This document shows positions 33,527 through 33,674 of a stretch of 33,674 nt of DNA, piece by piece (position 1 is the first letter of the stretch; each line of letters starts with the position of its first letter). Made by a program: the position numbers and the translations under genes. The notes under the pieces were generated by a model. That model made no database searches and was not told where the DNA came from. It saw nothing but the letters and a program-made list of their open reading frames with translations. Origin of the DNA: Anaerolineae bacterium (GTDB lineage: Bacteria; Chloroflexota; Anaerolineae; Aggregatilineales; Phototrophicaceae); NCBI GenBank assembly GCA_026645945.1, contig JAPKMO010000001.1:71427-105100 (forward strand). The letters are read 5' to 3'.

Positions 33527-33554
33527 AGTAATTTTTCCTCCTGGAACACTCTCC

Positions 33555-33584
33555 ATCTTACCGACAAACACCTGATCGTTACAA
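33555..33584 (-). promoter_or_regulatory. Promoter of the ppgK-rpiA-gnd operon
   Basis: On the minus strand TTGTAA (33584-33579), an 18-base spacer and TAAGAT (33560-33555) lie shortly before the ppgK ribosome-binding site. No LacI-type operator is seen here. Confidence 0.4.
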
Positions 33585-33656
33585 CTGCGGCGATTTGTTT
33601 TACAGGGCAATTGCATATCATGCCAGGTTCGGAGCCATAAAGGGTTATGGTGGTTC

Positions 33657-33674
33657 GTAGGGGCGCAAGGCCTT
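33657..33674. repeat. Left half of a REP-like palindrome at the window edge
   Basis: GTAGGGGCGCAAGGCCTT runs to the window end. The centre AAGGCCTT is self-complementary, so the following bases would be expected to read GCGCCCCTAC. It resembles the palindromes at 24868-24899 and 26662-26682. Confidence 0.45.

Overview
The window looks like a chromosomal segment of an environmental bacterium, most likely a member of the Chloroflexota (Anaerolineae-like). That placement is inferred from gene content: a short-form 6-phosphogluconate dehydrogenase with polyphosphate glucokinase, formate-THF ligase, several CUT1-type sugar uptake genes with a LacI regulator, large multiheme cytochromes, and GC-rich REP-like palindromes between genes. 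GC content is judged by eye at 55-60%. No rRNA, tRNA, CRISPR array, transposase or phage gene was recognised.

Layout. (1) 1-1775: 5' part of a family-5 peptide/solute-binding protein gene and an ornithine aminotransferase gene (rocD). (2) 2049-10269: a respiratory block of five cytochrome genes. A nine-site NapC/NrfH-like cytochrome is divergent from a tight three-gene operon (nine-heme c554-like protein, nine-heme c3-like protein, cytochrome b/c fusion). A convergent secreted ten-heme protein follows, built from two copies of a five-heme module with Ca-loop-like motifs. Together they carry about 38 c-type heme sites. The promoter regions on both sides share a 34-bp three-part element placed identically relative to a TTGC-N17-ACAAT promoter, so the block is probably one regulon. 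(3) 10601-14552: a YhhN-family membrane protein, a GH4 alpha-galactosidase-like gene, and a dioxygenase/esterase pair resembling mhqO-mhqD. (4) 14667-19852: formate-THF ligase, a metallophosphoesterase coupled to a GT4 glycosyltransferase, and a receiver-histidine kinase protein. (5) 20025-26639: a GH2 glycosidase followed by glpK, a PfkB sugar kinase and glpD. (6) 26687-30957, minus strand: LacI regulator, sugar-binding protein and two permeases, with no ATPase. (7) 31026-33526, minus strand: a ppgK-rpiA-gnd operon that ends in a 43-codon remnant of glucose-6-phosphate dehydrogenase (zwf).

How the parts connect. The LacI-gene promoter and the GH4 promoter, 18 kb apart, carry the same 15-base operator (AGTTAAACGCTTAAC), so the regulator probably controls the alpha-galactosidase as well as its own ABC transporter operon. 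GH4, GH2, glycerol kinase and glycerol-3-phosphate dehydrogenase together could process galactosyl-glycerol type compounds; this is a hypothesis only. Polyphosphate glucokinase, 6-phosphogluconate dehydrogenase and ribose-5-phosphate isomerase form a pentose-phosphate unit whose first dehydrogenase has been destroyed at this locus. The least ordinary part of the window is the cytochrome block with its shared promoter architecture.
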